Assembly (NCBI GenBank): GCA_000151295.1
Contig: GG745332.1
Span: forward strand, 29,443 to 93,442
Direction of reading: 5' to 3'
From: Allomyces macrogynus ATCC 38327
Taxonomy: Eukaryota > Blastocladiomycota > Blastocladiomycetes > Blastocladiales > Blastocladiaceae
Length of the DNA stretch: 64,000 nt
In this document: positions 35,264 to 46,885 of the stretch, piece after piece
Numbering within the stretch: position 1 is the stretch's first letter
How the letters are laid out: the number at the start of each line of letters is the position of its first letter
The notes under the pieces: generated by a model
What the model saw: the letters and a program-made list of their open reading frames with translations, nothing else
Databases searched by the model: none
What the model was told of the DNA's origin: nothing
Made by a program: the position numbers and the translations under genes

Positions 35264-35753
35264 CGGTCGTGAACAGTGAGGCCCCTCACCCAAAATCGAA
35301 AGGATCCTTTCCACCGTCATTCGCGTGGCAACGCTGCCGGACGTCTGGGTTGGCGGATGCATCCAGTGGCGCATTAACGTCCGTGCTGGTTCTTCTGGCC
35401 AGAAACTTGAAAATGCCGCTTCAAAACAAGGCGAAAACGTCAGGCTGCTTGTGCGCTGCTCCATGCGGCCGGCGTTGCCCAACGTCGCCACTTTTGCTTC
35501 TAGAGCTGGATATTTGGTGCCACAAGCCGTCGACAAGTGCTGCTGAATAGCGATGTGTGATGACCCACGATCACTCGTGATGCGGACGTGCAGGCACAAA
35601 CTGATTTAGTCTCAAATGCGCCTGCACGTTGCATTTCGTAACCGTCATACCTGGCCGGCATTCGGGTGCGGTGGGTGCTTACGACCGCCACCTAGGATCG
35701 TTTTGAGGACGGTTCGATGTGCCCCGGACGAGCGTTCCCTCTGAGAATGCGCC

Positions 35754-36191
35754 ATGTCTGTGGGCAATGGGAACGACGTGATTGATCATAAGCGCGCGTC
35801 GACGCGACCTGCAAGCAGCCAACGTGTTGGCGTGATTGTAGAGCTGATGAAACGAACTACCACCTCATGTCCTGTGTGTCGTAACACAAGCTCCCAAACT
35901 GGACAGATGCAGCGCACCATGCATGGCGCAGCGTTTGCCGATTTGTTCCATTCTCACGTCGACGATTGCAATGTTGAGCCATTTTGCTCTGGCGGTGTCG
36001 CCAATAAAATGAGAATGCTCCAGCGCGCGACAGCACTCGCAATGATGGCGCTCGTGGTGTTGCAGCGATCCTTCTCTACCCAGCGACGACGCTCGATAAT
36101 CGGAAACAATCAACTACATTCAAGCCGACTTGGTCGACCTCGCTTGGACTGGCCACGACGTCCGCGACCGACCACCTCGCAGCCCTCTTAG
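35754..36191 (+). CDS. Small ORF with a possible UBZ-like zinc motif
   Basis: 145 residues from ATG at 35754, single exon. Residues about 40-75 read CPVC, then about 20 residues, then FADLFHSHVDDC. The order Cys-Cys-His-Cys with an H-V-D-D-C end is like ubiquitin-binding UBZ fingers, but the spacing between the Cys pair and the His is longer than usual. The 3' end overlaps the end of the minus-strand tetraspan gene at 36120. No supporting intron or homologue is visible, so it may be a chance frame. Confidence 0.25.
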   Translation: MSVGNGNDVIDHKRASTRPASSQRVGVIVELMKRTTTSCPVCRNTSSQTGQMQRTMHGAAFADLFHSHVDDCNVEPFCSGGVANKMRMLQRATALAMMALVVLQRSFSTQRRRSIIGNNQLHSSRLGRPRLDWPRRPRPTTSQPS

Positions 36192-36749
36192 CGGCACCGC
36201 ATCGCACTTGAGCGCGGCGCCAAGGGTCCAATACAAATACATCATCGACATGTGCAAGCAGTCACTGCCCTGCTTCTCCTCGACAAGCAGTTCGACGACC
36301 AGCGCAAATAACGCCAACGTAAACGAGAAGGCGTTGGACAGCAGCGCGTGCCAGAAGACAGCTGAGGCCAACCCCCACATCGCAATGACGAGTTGAATCG
36401 ACATGAGCGCCGTCTCCTGGGCCGAGAACGGGACGACGGCACCCACACCGAGGTCCATGGCAAGGGATACGGCACAGAGAGCCACGTCAATGCCGAGAAC
36501 CAGGAGCGTGGCGGACCGGAGCCGCATGGGCACGCAGCAGCAGAACGCGGTCGTCATGTCGGCGACGGGATCTTTGTCCGTTGCGGTGCTGCGCGAGACC
36601 GTTCGTATTGGCGGTCGCGCGGGCGTGGGCGCCGGATATTGCGTGGTCGGTGCATCAGGAAGTGGAGTGCTGGGGTGGTGAAGTGGACACTTGCAATCGC
36701 AGAGGCCGTTGGAGATGGTGATGACGGTCGAGATCGGTGCAGATATCAT
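36120..36749 (-). CDS. Tetraspan membrane protein, TCC-family member 3 (divergent)
   Basis: About 209 residues from ATG 36749 (an upstream in-frame ATG would extend it). The core motif is present in altered form: AFCCCVPMRLRSATLLVLGI precedes helix 1, then come helices LVIAMWGLASAVFWHALL and FSFTLALFALVVELLV, and MMYLYWTLGAALK closes helix 4, matching the YVFW-x-Y-x-x-x-L end of the other members. The short C-terminal tail is basic. The Pro-rich N-terminal part is about 80 residues. More divergent than members 1 and 6 but the same order of elements. Plasma membrane or endosome location is an inference from topology. Confidence 0.6.
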   Translation of the reverse strand: MISAPISTVITISNGLCDCKCPLHHPSTPLPDAPTTQYPAPTPARPPIRTVSRSTATDKDPVADMTTAFCCCVPMRLRSATLLVLGIDVALCAVSLAMDLGVGAVVPFSAQETALMSIQLVIAMWGLASAVFWHALLSNAFSFTLALFALVVELLVEEKQGSDCLHMSMMYLYWTLGAALKCDAVPLRGLRGGRSRTSWPVQARSTKSA

Positions 36750-37225
36750 CTTTGTGTTGCAGGTCGGGCATTGTAAGTGTGTGATGAGGGGGGCACGCCC
36801 GGTGCGTGTGCGACAAGCGTCGCCTCGTGGCGATTTTGGCGTCAAGAATGACCCGCAGACGCGCGCGCGCCATGACCGGCCGTCGTGGTCGTCGACGTGA
36901 TGGAAAACAGAGGCGTCGCCGATACAGGTGGATGCGCACAAAAAGCGCCCAAAAGAGAGTGCCAAGCTTCTCGCTGGTCCCTGGCCGCTTGTTGTCTCAT
37001 TGTGTGGACGATATATCAGTTCCATATCCTACGAAGGACTGAAACCAACCTGAGAACATGTATTGGCGAACAGTTATGATGCTTTGATAGCCGGGTCGGC
37101 GGCAACGAAGAAGATAGACAAAGCAGCCTGCACGTACTGTGGCAATGATGGTCGCAATGATGGAGCTGGTGCAACAAAAGGCTTGACATAACGGGCCAGT
37201 ACGCAACAACGTCGAGTTCATCTAT

Positions 37226-37812
37226 TCACTCAAATCTGATCCACATTCTCTGTCTCCCCACAACGGTGCGTCCAACGCGCACTCGCACCTTCTCCACCCT
37301 CTCCACCCTTTTTACGCCGTCGCAGACTCCTCCTCCTGTTCGCGCTTCAACACCTGCCCGTACTCCCCACACCCCCCGCGCCCCAACCAACACCAACACC
37401 CATGCCACAACCACCCAGGCATTCGCTCCCGTACTCCTTTCACTCGTGCGCACCATCACCATGACCGTACTCGCGACCGCCGCAAACGCATGTCCCAGTC
37501 CGATGGTATTCACGATCCCGGGCTTGTGTTTCGCGGCGCCCCACAGGTCTAATCCCGTCGCGAGTGCTTGCATCCCGGCGACGAACAGGAGGGTAAGACC
37601 TGCGGGGCCCAGATTGGAAAAGGCGAATGCGGCCAGGATGAGCGGGATGAGTGGGACGACGGTGTGCAGTGCGAGGATCGCGAGGGTCGCTGCGCGCAAG
37701 TCGAAGATGTTGGGGAACTTGGGCTTGGACGAGGTTGAGGTGGTGGAGGGCACGACGGGCTTGGACGCGGCGGAAGCTGCTGCGGCGGAGGTGGACAGTA
37801 CGCAGCTGGATA
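37226..37812 (-). CDS. Tetraspan-like protein, possible family member 4, start unclear
   Basis: Four hydrophobic segments: LRAATLAILALHTVVPLIPL, AGLTLLFVAGMQALATGLDL, GLGHAFAAVASTVMVMV and WVVVAWVLVLVGARGVWGV. They have the spacing of the tetraspan family and an IFDLRAATLAI that parallels the I(E/Q)(I/L)R-x-x-x-LV start of helix 1 in the others. The Cys-Cys motif is absent. No in-frame ATG is found: the frame opens after a CCAG acceptor-like site at about 37812, so a 5' exon is missing or the gene is a relic. It ends at 37226 with a basic tail. Confidence 0.4.
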
Positions 37813-38560
37813 TTCGACAATGAGGGCGCCGCGGTCAGCTCGATGGCGAGCGAATGGTCCTGGGCGCGTCGGCGAAAGATTGAACGAGGGCTGGCGAAGA
37901 AGGCGAGTCGCTAGACTATAGAAACACGAAGAGGATCACCGTAAGAACGCGTCGGACCTCGCCGCGCATCAGTCGAGCTGCGGGCCGGTTCTGGTGTGGC
38001 GAGCATAGCAGCAGCAAGCAGCTTCAAATTTGCCTTTATCTTTGTCTGCATCGTGGCGCCGCCGCGCCCGCCGCCCAGGTCGCACGAGCGCGAACAAAGC
38101 AAACTTCGAGAATATAATTGCCTGCCAAGGTGCATTGCAATGCGTGGACGCGATGCACTCGTAACGCGACCGGCACGGGCGCGCGCCGGCGCGCTGCCGT
38201 CGTGCGTGTCGCCGGACGGGATCACTGACGACGCGCAAAGTCAGGACGGATGAGGGAGCAAATAGGTACACGCTTCATGTCGACTGAAATCCGGGACAAC
38301 AACGACGAGAACTGAATAAATATGAAAAAAGAGGCTTGCACTGGGGCCGACGCTGGCGCTAAGGCCCGGCCTACCTAACTTCCGGAGGGGGGGGGGGGGG
38401 GGGAGAGGAATAAAAACGACAAAAGAATGGACTACAAGAAAAACGACGGAATTACAAAAGGCACGACGCCAACGACGCACGAGTCGCAGGTTGAGCCGTG
38501 TCGGTCCTGGACGGGGTCTCGTCGACCTTCACGTAGGTCGCGCGCGTGGCGGTTCTCAGC
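37813..38560. other. Intergenic with a G17 homopolymer
   Basis: No gene recognised. A run of 17 G lies at 38387-38403, a place where base counts are unreliable and polymerase slippage is likely. Confidence 0.5.
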
Positions 38561-41500
38561 CTAGCCGCATCGCCCCGGCGAGCCGCAGTCGCACCTCGAC
38601 GCGCGCGCGCATTCGATACACGGTGAACTCTCCACTCCACCTGGCATTTCTACACATCTGCCGCGGCAACCATCGCGGGGCCCACAGGAGCCGCCGCTGC
38701 CGGTCCCGCCGCGGCACTCTTCTCGCCCTCCCCACCCTCCCCCACCGTCCTTATCCGCGGCATCCACTAACCGGTCCAACATCTCATCCACCATCGGCTC
38801 CGGAACCTCGCAGCACTGCGCGACGAGCTGGCGGTACTTGGCGACGCGCACCGTCTCCACCTCGTCGAGCACCTTGGCGGCGACCGCAAACTGCGGGTTC
38901 GACCGGATCGCGCCGACGTCCGCGGGCGCCGCATCCACGTCCATGGCCGTCTGCTCGGCGTCGCAGAGCGCGGTCACGTGCGAAAGCAGCTTGAGTTTCG
39001 TGGCCTGCATGAGGTCGGTCCAGGCCGCGGCTAAGTCGACTTTCTCGCCGTTGGCAGGAGCGGCGGGCCCGGCGGCGGGCGCGTCGGCGGTGGTGAGAGT
39101 CGTGGTCGTGGTGGACGTGGTCGTAACCGGAACCGACGTCGAGGTACTCGTCGCCGTCGCGGTCGCACCCGTCGGGACGGGCGTCGGCGCGGGGGTCGGG
39201 GACGACCCTTGCTTGAGCGCGAGCAGCGCCTCGAGGACCGCCTGGGTCTCGTGCACTTTCCCCAACACGTGCGCGGTATACACCGCCGGGTCGGCGGCTA
39301 CCGCCGCCGCACGCGTCTCATCGCGCGACGCGCGGCGCGCGGCGGCGACAACGGGGGACGACGGCACGTCGACGTCCATGGCCGAGAACCCATCCATTTC
39401 CTCATCCTCATCGCTCTCCTCGTCCAAGTCGCTCTCCTCGTCCATGGCCGCATCTGACTCGCTCCCCGCCGCAATGGGCGCGCGCGCGGCATCCCCCAAC
39501 AGCGTTGATCTCTTCCGCTCGCGGCGCTTGGGCGCATTCGCGCGTCTCGCCGCGCGTGCCGCGGCCTGCGCGGGCGTGGCCCCGTGCTTATTGCGCAAAT
39601 TCGTGCTCGCCCCCGCCTCGACCAACACGTCGGCAAGTCGCAGGAGGTTCTGCTTGCGCGCGAGATGCAACGCGGTATTCCCATCGACATCCTGCGCGTC
39701 CAAGAAGGCCTGCGTGACCGTATCCCCGCCAACGAGAGCCTTCATGTAGGCTTCGGCGACGGCCGACTTATCGTCCTCGTCCGCGGCTGCCGCGTGCGCA
39801 ACGACCACGAGATGGTGCAGGACGGTCATCCCTTGCTCATCGCGCGCGTGCACGGCCTCGTCGCCCAACAAATTGAGCAAGTCCGGGAACGAGTTCTGCA
39901 CGTGGTGATCGTCGAACCGCACCGCCCACATGACGGGGGTCGTCCCGTCGTGTGCGCGCGCGGCCGCGTCGGCGCCCTGGTCGAGGAGGACACGGACACA
40001 GTCGAGCCGCGCAAGGGCGGCCGCCCAGTGCAGGGTCGTGTGCCCCTGGTCGTCGAGGGCGAGGTTCAGCGGGAGATTGGCGGGCCGGTCGACGAGGAGC
40101 GGCGGGACGTTGCCCTTGGTCAACAAACCCTGGATGAGCTCGTCGCGCCACTGCAGGAGCTGCACTTCGAGCGGGACCGCCGCGGCTGGTTCCACGGCCG
40201 CAGCAGCAGCTTTCCCCCCACGGCCACGGCGCCCGCCGCGCCCACGACCGGGAGCCCCACGTGGGGTCGTTGCGGGACTCGTTGCGCGCGAGCTGGCCGC
40301 AGACCCACCGCGTCCACGACCGCGCCTGCCGCCGCCACGGGTTGCTGGCGTCGTCGGCACGACGGGCGGTGGAACAATCCCCGCGTCGTCGCTGGGAGTC
40401 GGCGCGCGCGAGGTCGCGGGCGAGGGCTTGTTGGACCGGCGCGCCTTGGTGGACCCGCGCGCGGTGGTCGCGGGGGTGTCGTCCGAGTCAGACGCAGCCC
40501 CATCGGCATCGCGCTTCCGGCGGCGCGGGGACGAGGTCGCGTCGCGCGGCGACGAGGGCGGTGGCGGGGACGGGACGAGGGGCATCGGGACGATCGATTC
40601 AGTCGTAGTCGCAGCGACAGCAGGGGTCGACGAAGCCGCTGCGGCGGTGCCACCAGCGTTAGGAGTCCCGGCGCCGCTAGCACTCGCACTCGCACCCGCG
40701 CCGGTCCCCGCAGCACTCGCCCCGGCCGTATGCGGCGACGTCGACGTCGTCAGCCGCCGCGTGCCCGTGGCGGTATTATACGTCAAGGTCTTGCGCGGCG
40801 CCGACGGCGGGACCGGGTCGCGGTCCGGCGAAAAATCGAGCAGGGGCTGGATCAGCTCAATCACATCAAACTGCGCAGCAATCTCGATGCCGCGCTCAAA
40901 CGGCACCCAGGTGCCTTGGTACTTGCCGTACCCACCCTGGACCTTTTCGTGCACGCCCGTCTGAATCTCGCGCTCGAGAATTTTGGTGCGTTGCGGCTTG
41001 TCAATCTGGGCCACTTTCAGCAGCTGCGTCGCGTTGAGCCACGAGTCCTTGCACCGGCGCATCACGTCGACGCCTACCGTACGTTGGATTGAGTCAGTTC
41101 AGTTGGGTCGGCCACTCGAATTCGACGTCCACTCAAATTTGAAACGTAAAGCGTACCCTGTGCGCGCATCTCCCACACTGGAATCGACGAATACGTTGCT
41201 GAGAAAATCACCGCGTGGCCATCGGCCCCATTCTGGTTCGACGACCCTTGCGACTTACTCGACCCATTCCGGCGCGCAGCGACTGCCGCGGCCGCCGCAG
41301 CCGCCGCGCGGGCCATGGGCGAGGCCGACGCCGACGACGGCGCCGACCCGGGCGCCGACCGGGAATCGTGCATGTAGTGGAACTGGTACTGGTACGACGG
41401 CGGCTGCAGCTGGAACGGCTGGTGAATCCCGCCGCCCCCCGCTGCTGCGGCCGCCGCTGCAGCCGCCATAGCCATGTGCATCGACGACATGACAGGCGAA

Positions 41501-42593
41501 TTGGCGTTCGACGCGGCCGTTGACGCGGCCTGCGACTGCGGCGCGCTCGCGAGGCCGAGGTACGATTGCGGCGGGGCGGTCAACGGCGGGGTCGTGCTCG
41601 GCGCGGGCAAGGGCGTGTGTTGTACATGCGCGTGCTGCTGCGCGACTTGCACGTGGTGCGCGTGGTGCGGGTGGAACGCGGGCATCGGGACAGGTGACGC
41701 CGCGGCGGACGGCGCGAGGGACGAGGCGAGCGACGCGCCCGCGGGCAACGGCGGCGGCGGGGCCGCGCCAAACGCGCCGGCCGTCGCGAGATGTTGCTGG
41801 TGCTGCTGCTGGTGCTGGTGCGCTTGCTGCTGTTGCGCCTGCACGGCCTGCGCGTGCTGTGCTGCGGCAACGGCCTGCTGCTGCGATTGTGTCTGCGCCG
41901 GCTGTCCGGGCGGCGCAAACGGGAACATGAACGCGAGGTCCTGCGGGTTCTGCGCGTGGAATGCCGCATGCGGCGGGAGATGATGATGTGCATTGCCGCG
42001 GCGTGGTGCAGCATCTGCGCGTGCGCGGCCTGCGCGGCCGGTGGGACGGGTGGCTGCTGCTGCTGTTGCTGCTGGTGATGTTGCTGCTGGTGCTGGTGGT
42101 GGTGGTGCGAGGCCGTCGCCGCGGCCGCGTGCGCAGCGTACATGGTCGCCGACGCAGGCAAGCCGAGGTGCATCGCGCGCGACGTGGCGGCGGCCGCGGC
42201 AGCTGCGGCAGCAGCAGCAGCGGCCTGGTGGTGCTGGTGCGGCGGGCCTGTCGGGGCCGGTGCGGTCGGGGTCGCGGTCGCGGGGGCAGCTGGCGGTGCG
42301 TGCGGTGCAACAGGGGCGGTTGGCTGCACAGGCGTGGATGCGGCAAACGCGGGAGTCGCCGTCGGAGCAGGGGTCGATCCGAGGACCACCGGCATGCCGA
42401 ACGACGGCATTTGGGTGGCCTGAGCTTGAACGGGCACTGCCGGGCTCGCCGCGCTCGTGACCGCGGCCGGCGCCATCGTCGCCATCGTGGGCATCGTAAC
42501 CGTGGCTGCGGGTGCCATGGCGGACGCAGTCTGCGCTCCCGGCGGACTGGGTGTGGCAGGAGCCGCCGTGACGGCGGCGGCGGTCGTCGACAT
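38561..42593 (-). CDS. APSES (KilA-N) plus ankyrin transcription factor, Mbp1/Swi4-like
   Basis: Two exons, complement(38561..41073, 41157..42593), 1,316 residues if one lost base near 41985 is allowed. The first ~450 residues are low-complexity Ala/Pro/Gln/His. The KilA-N/APSES DNA-binding domain (about residues 455-560) spans the 83-bp intron: IFSATYSSIPVWEM, then CKDSWLNATQLLKVAQ, RTKILEREI and VQGGYGKYQGTWVPFERG, the signature helix-turn-helix and wing of Mbp1/Swi4/Res. Long Ser/Thr/Gly-rich linkers follow, then ankyrin repeats (about 800-980; GHTTLHWAAALARLDC, DGNTALHLARKQN). In fungi these pair with Swi6-type partners to control G1/S genes. The lost base turns CACCATCAT-type His codons out of frame. 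Confidence 0.92.
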
Positions 42594-42615
42594 GGCGTGA
42601 ACTGTCAGTCGTTTA

Positions 42616-42654
42616 GGTTGGGTTGGTTGGTTGGTTGGTTGGTTTGCGGCCTTG
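42616..42654. repeat. (GGTT)n tetranucleotide repeat
   Basis: About eight GGTT units just upstream of the APSES gene start on the minus strand, so inside its 5' UTR or promoter. Confidence 0.8.
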
Positions 42655-42880
42655 GTCGGTCGCGTCGGGCTGGTCGGTCGCGTGCGCGCGCGTCTCGCGG
42701 GCGGACGGGCGGGCAGGAACGACGACGCGGTGCGTGTAGCTGGGGGAGAGGCGTTTGGCGACGATGGCGACGGGCGACGCAGAGGGACGGTCGACCGGCC
42801 GGCGGAGCGCGATGCCTCTCTCCAAAGAGCAAAAACGAGAAAACACGCGGCGCGTGCGCATCACACGCGGTCACGCCAGG

Positions 42881-44249
42881 TCACACGCACCGCGCCGCGC
42901 GCGCCATCCACGTGACCTGTCGCCACCGCACCAACACGTGCGCCCCTGCGCCGTTGCTGCGAGACGTTTCAGAGCGCCTCCGCGAGACAAACCGAATCAA
43001 CCATCCGAGGTTTAAACGACGCTCCCAACGCTCGCCAACGCTGTCAACTGCGACAACCAGAAATGAAATGCACCAAGACTTATTGATTGCTGTTCCTTCT
43101 ATCGTCTTTCTTCTTCGGCGCGCCATGCCGCGGCAGCCCCTCTGCACCCGCTTCAGGGCCACCGCGCTCAAACCGCTGCTCATGTTCCACTTGGCGCCGC
43201 GGTTGTACTCGATTTGCCCGTTCCTGCAGGTTGACAAGATAGATGGTCAGCATCAATGTCGTATGCGCCAAAACAGCAAAACGAATCAAGACGCACCAGT
43301 AGAAGTTGGTCTGCACTTCCTGCGGGTGTCCGCCGAGCATTTCAAAATCGATTCTAAACAGCAGCAGGACAAGACCATCAGTTTCCGTTCCACGCGCACC
43401 CACATGGAAGAGCGCGAAAACGTACTCATCGCCTTGAGTATCCTTGATGTCAGTCTTGGTGATAAACGACGAAATCACACCGGGCCCGGCAGCGACCTTG
43501 ATGCGTGCCGAGATCGTGCCGTACTGGATCCACCTGAGCGACGGCAGCGTCGCGCCCTGGCCGCGGCCGTCCTTGTCGGACCACTGCAGCGACAGGACCA
43601 GGTTGCCGTCGACGACGTCAGCGTGGTCGGCGCCGGGGTACTACGTGCGCGACGGCGTTGGGGTCAGTCAGTCAGGATGCATGTTCGCGAAAAGTCCCAT
43701 CACCGTGAGGAACCGGGAGGCCGGGTCGGGTCGCTCTGCGCGTTTCACGGGCGGGGCGAGAGACGGTCGTGCGTCAAGCCGCGCAGCACACGGAGCATCT
43801 CCGCAGCCACGACGCCACCAGCAGCACCACACATCGCCGCCTTGCCACGGTCCCATCCCCACCCACCACGCCGATTCCTTCACCCCACAAGAAATGAATG
43901 CTGAGCGTACCTCGCGCCAGAACCGCGCGTCGTCCGGGTTGCCCGTGTAATTGTACTTGTCAATCAAGGCTTTCGGGTCGTTGAAGTCCTCGCGGAACGA
44001 CTTGCACATGGGCCGCGGCGTGCACGGCGTGCCCGAGAAACTGGCGTCCTTGTTGCACCCCTCGGACTCCATGCACCCAAACGGCTGCGCCATGCAGTAC
44101 TCACCCATACAGCAGGGCGACCACTGCTCACATTGCTTGCCGAGGGCCTTGCACGCGGCAGCGTCGGCCGCGGGCGCGAGGAGGGCCACGACGAGGAAGA
44201 GCGCGGCCGCGGTCGCGGCCACGACGGTGGCGGCGGTCATTCGCGGCAT
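42881..44249 (-). CDS. Crh-type GH16 chitin-glucan transglycosylase, C-terminally truncated
   Basis: Four exons, complement(42881..43223, 43297..43353, 43426..43640, 43911..44249), 317 residues, phases closing; intron 1 is unusually long (270 bp). A signal peptide (ALFLVVALLAPAADA) is followed by a Cys-rich segment (CKALGKQCEQWSPCCMGEYC) like the N-terminus of Crh1/Utr2. The GH16 domain then has LRWIQYGTISARIKVAAGPG, ISSFITKTD, the catalytic DEIDFE (joined across intron 2) and HPQEVQTNFYW. After FYWNGQIEYNRG the similarity stops: no second GH16 half with its HTY-x-x-xW block and no GPI signal; the remaining ~95 residues are Arg-rich. By family, Crh enzymes link chitin to beta-1,6-glucan at the wall. 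The stop lies 288 bp from the APSES start. Confidence 0.8.
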
Positions 44250-46143
44250 AGCGGCGCGGAAATTCGTGGTGGTGGTTGGTGCGGGAATGCTGGACGAGCT
44301 CGGGGCGGATGCTGGGTTGGGACGGGCGCGATAACGGGCGTCGACGTCGATGATGGCGGCGCCTGGCCAGAACGAGACCTGTGCTTGTACGGTGCCTCGA
44401 CGACCTGTTCTTGCGTCGAGGAGAGAAGGAAACGGGAAGTTGATGGCGGGAACGGCGAGGAGTTGCGGGCGAGTCGCGGGCGGCCGGTGGTTTTTAGCTG
44501 GTAGGTGCACGCGCGCAAACTCATCCGCTCTCACGTCGAGGCGCCGCCAGCAAGGTGCCTTGCTGCCATCCGTCGCCTTGCGCTTCGAGGCGCGCAAACG
44601 CCCAGCTCATAATTTGCCGTGTTTCCCAAAGGCAGGAACGCCAACGAACGCCGCCCGCTGCGGCCGCCACCCAACCTGGCAAAGCATCCAGATGCCTGAG
44701 AGGCGATCGAGTCAGTGATTGCCAGCGTGTCCGACAGAGAACGCACAAATCACTCGCTCAATCGCGCCCACCGACGCCGCTGCCACGGTCGGCTCACCGG
44801 CTCGCGCTGCGCCGTCCCGGCCGTGGCCGGATCCGTTGCGCGCGGCACACTGGGTCATCGGAACCAGTGCGGATGTGCCGGCTGTCCCGCGCGCTGCCGC
44901 TGCTCGTCCCCTTGTTCCTGGAATGTCAGCCGCCGTCCGCATCGACCGCCGCGCTCATCCGGCATGGGCCCAGCGCCACCAAGACCAAGCGAGATGGGAA
45001 AGCTCGGCACTCCCCGCACGTATCGTGTCGAACAGCCGAATACAGATTGAACTCGGTGCGCGCGTGCGCGTCTGTCAACATGGGAAGCGGTCCGTCGCGT
45101 GCGATGTTCGCGTCGCGTATCTGTCGAACCTCCAAGCCGCGCGGGCAAACGCTCCGCGTACTCCACCCCCACGCTTTCGCATCGCGCTGGAACCCATTTC
45201 GTTCTCCACTCGTTCACTAATGCTTCACATGCGCACCCGCTGCGTTCTCCATCCGTTCGAGACCGTGCACCCCTGCCATGGCGGCACGCAGCGGGTTCGG
45301 ATCGGCTGCCGTCATCGTCGATTTTGGTGTTGGTGGGCGCCGGTTTGGCTTTGACTTTGGCCGAAAGGCAAGCTCGTGGCGACGACGCGCGTCACGTACG
45401 CCGCGCTGGTTACACTTTTCCTCAGTCGCTGCTGCGGGCACGACGTGCGCGAATTGCCGACTTGAGAGGGACGGAGAGGCACACTGGACCGTCGATGTCG
45501 CTTCTGCATGCGCTGACAGCGATGGAAACGGCAGGCCGGCGAAACGTCAAAAACGATCGCGACGCGTCAACTGGCGTGCGCGACTGCAGAGGTTCACCGC
45601 GCGCAGCTGCCATTCCCTCAGCCCGGGTGCGCGCGTGCATCGAGATGGACCAGGGCATGGAAGTACAGAGATGGAAGCAACTGTGACGCGTCGTGGTCCA
45701 GGCTCTTTGTGATGCTTGCTGCTGCTCAAATCGGCGCTGGTCTGGCATGCTGGCGTGCGCGAGGAGTTCTGTCACAGCGCGTGCACCAGTCTGAGTCGAG
45801 CACAAAAATCGTAGCGTTCTTCAGCTGGTATAAATCGGGAGTAGCTGGAGTCCCTGAACGGTTGAGACGCCATGCTCAAATCATGGCAGCAGCGATCAAC
45901 AGCACTCAAGTAGCTGAATAATTTGGTCGATTTCGTAGTCATCTTTTCCTGGTTTTATTTCTCGCAAGACAGCAGTTGATCGTTGGTATCATTTCTCGCA
46001 AGACAGCAGTTGACCTTAATAAATTCGTGTTTTGCTCAGATTTTCTTGCGAACAAGGACGTCAAGACTGCAAAGTACAAATGCAGACACTCTCATCGCAT
46101 CTCGACGCACCAGAAAAAGACACTCAAACCAAATCAATTACAA
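44250..46143. other. Long intergenic stretch, no gene recognised
   Basis: About 1.9 kb. The first 1.4 kb is GC-rich with many accidental frames. The last 250 bases (45900-46143) are AT-rich, with a 25-base imperfect direct repeat around TTTCTCGCAAGACAGCAGTTGA (45956 and 45991). No supported gene. Confidence 0.45.
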
Positions 46144-46800
46144 TCAAGCCGACTTCTTCCCCACTGCTGGTCTTGAAGGATTGCGAATCACACCGTCCTC
46201 AATCGACCACACCGCATTTTCGACTTTTTTGCTTTCCTTGAGCACCACCCCATAATTCCAAAACACGTAGGCATATGAGGTGCGCCAGCCAATACTGATG
46301 TCCCCACCATTGTTGAAGAAGAGGCCTTGCACGACAATATATCCCGTGAACGCAATCGAAAACGCGTAAAACAGGCGCGCGTGCCGTCGAATCGCGGTAA
46401 ACAAGCCCCAAATCGACAAGACTAGGGCAATGACGGCCAAGATCATGTCCTTGGTTGAGCGCGGGGCCATGCCGAGTGCCAAAAAAATAATATGAGCGAT
46501 TCCAAAAACCAAATCGATGGTCAAGACCACGAGCGTCGCAGGTCGAAGTTGGATGCAACAGCAACAGGTCGTTGTCGCCTCGATCATGAGATATTCGTCG
46601 GCGGAGGTGCCACGCGTTGTCGTAGACTTGTCATAAATCGATTCGGCCGGATCGATGTCAATGTTGATTCTTGTCTCGGTCGAAGCTGTTGTGCAGGGCG
46701 AGCCAGTCGTGGTGGCATCGGCGGTGGTTGCAGTTGCTGCTGGTGAACGATCCTCTTGCTGCGTCGAGACAGTTGCAGGAAATGGTGCTGCAGCGGCCAT
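46144..46800 (-). CDS. Tetraspan membrane protein, TCC-family member 5
   Basis: 218 residues, single exon, ATG at 46800. The Thr/Ala-rich N-terminus (about 75 residues) leads to TTTCCCCIQLRPATLVVLTI and helix 1. Helix 2 ends in VLSIWGLFTAIRRHARLFYA, helix 3 is FSIAFTGYIVVQGLFF, and helix 4 closes with SYAYVFWNYGVVLKE. The C-terminal tail is short and basic (VGKKSA). The WGLFTAIRR and YVFW-x-Y motifs match members 1, 2 and 6. An imperfect 18-bp tandem array lies directly upstream of the ATG. Confidence 0.72.
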   Translation of the reverse strand: MAAAAPFPATVSTQQEDRSPAATATTADATTTGSPCTTASTETRINIDIDPAESIYDKSTTTRGTSADEYLMIEATTTCCCCIQLRPATLVVLTIDLVFGIAHIIFLALGMAPRSTKDMILAVIALVLSIWGLFTAIRRHARLFYAFSIAFTGYIVVQGLFFNNGGDISIGWRTSYAYVFWNYGVVLKESKKVENAVWSIEDGVIRNPSRPAVGKKSA

Positions 46801-46807
46801 GGTGAAG

Positions 46808-46885
46808 ACGATGTAGGAGCTGGAGACGACGGAGGAGCTGAAGACGACATAGGAGCTGAAGTCGACGTAGGAGCTGAAGTCGACG
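46808..46885. repeat. Imperfect 18-bp tandem repeat upstream of member 5
   Basis: Four copies of a GGAGCTGAAGTCGACGTA-like unit (AGGAGCTG-A-GACGAC variants) immediately before the start codon of the gene at 46144-46800. Confidence 0.75.

Noticed and set aside
38387..38403. Homopolymer runs (G17 here, also G12 at 50885, C18 at 53526, C17 at 58825) as functional elements
   Set aside because: They lie in noncoding DNA; G-quadruplex or phase-variation roles cannot be supported from sequence alone, and their length is error-prone.
39584..41092. 502-codon plus-strand frame inside the APSES locus
   Set aside because: It is the antisense shadow of the APSES/ankyrin coding exon, which has clear domain signatures.
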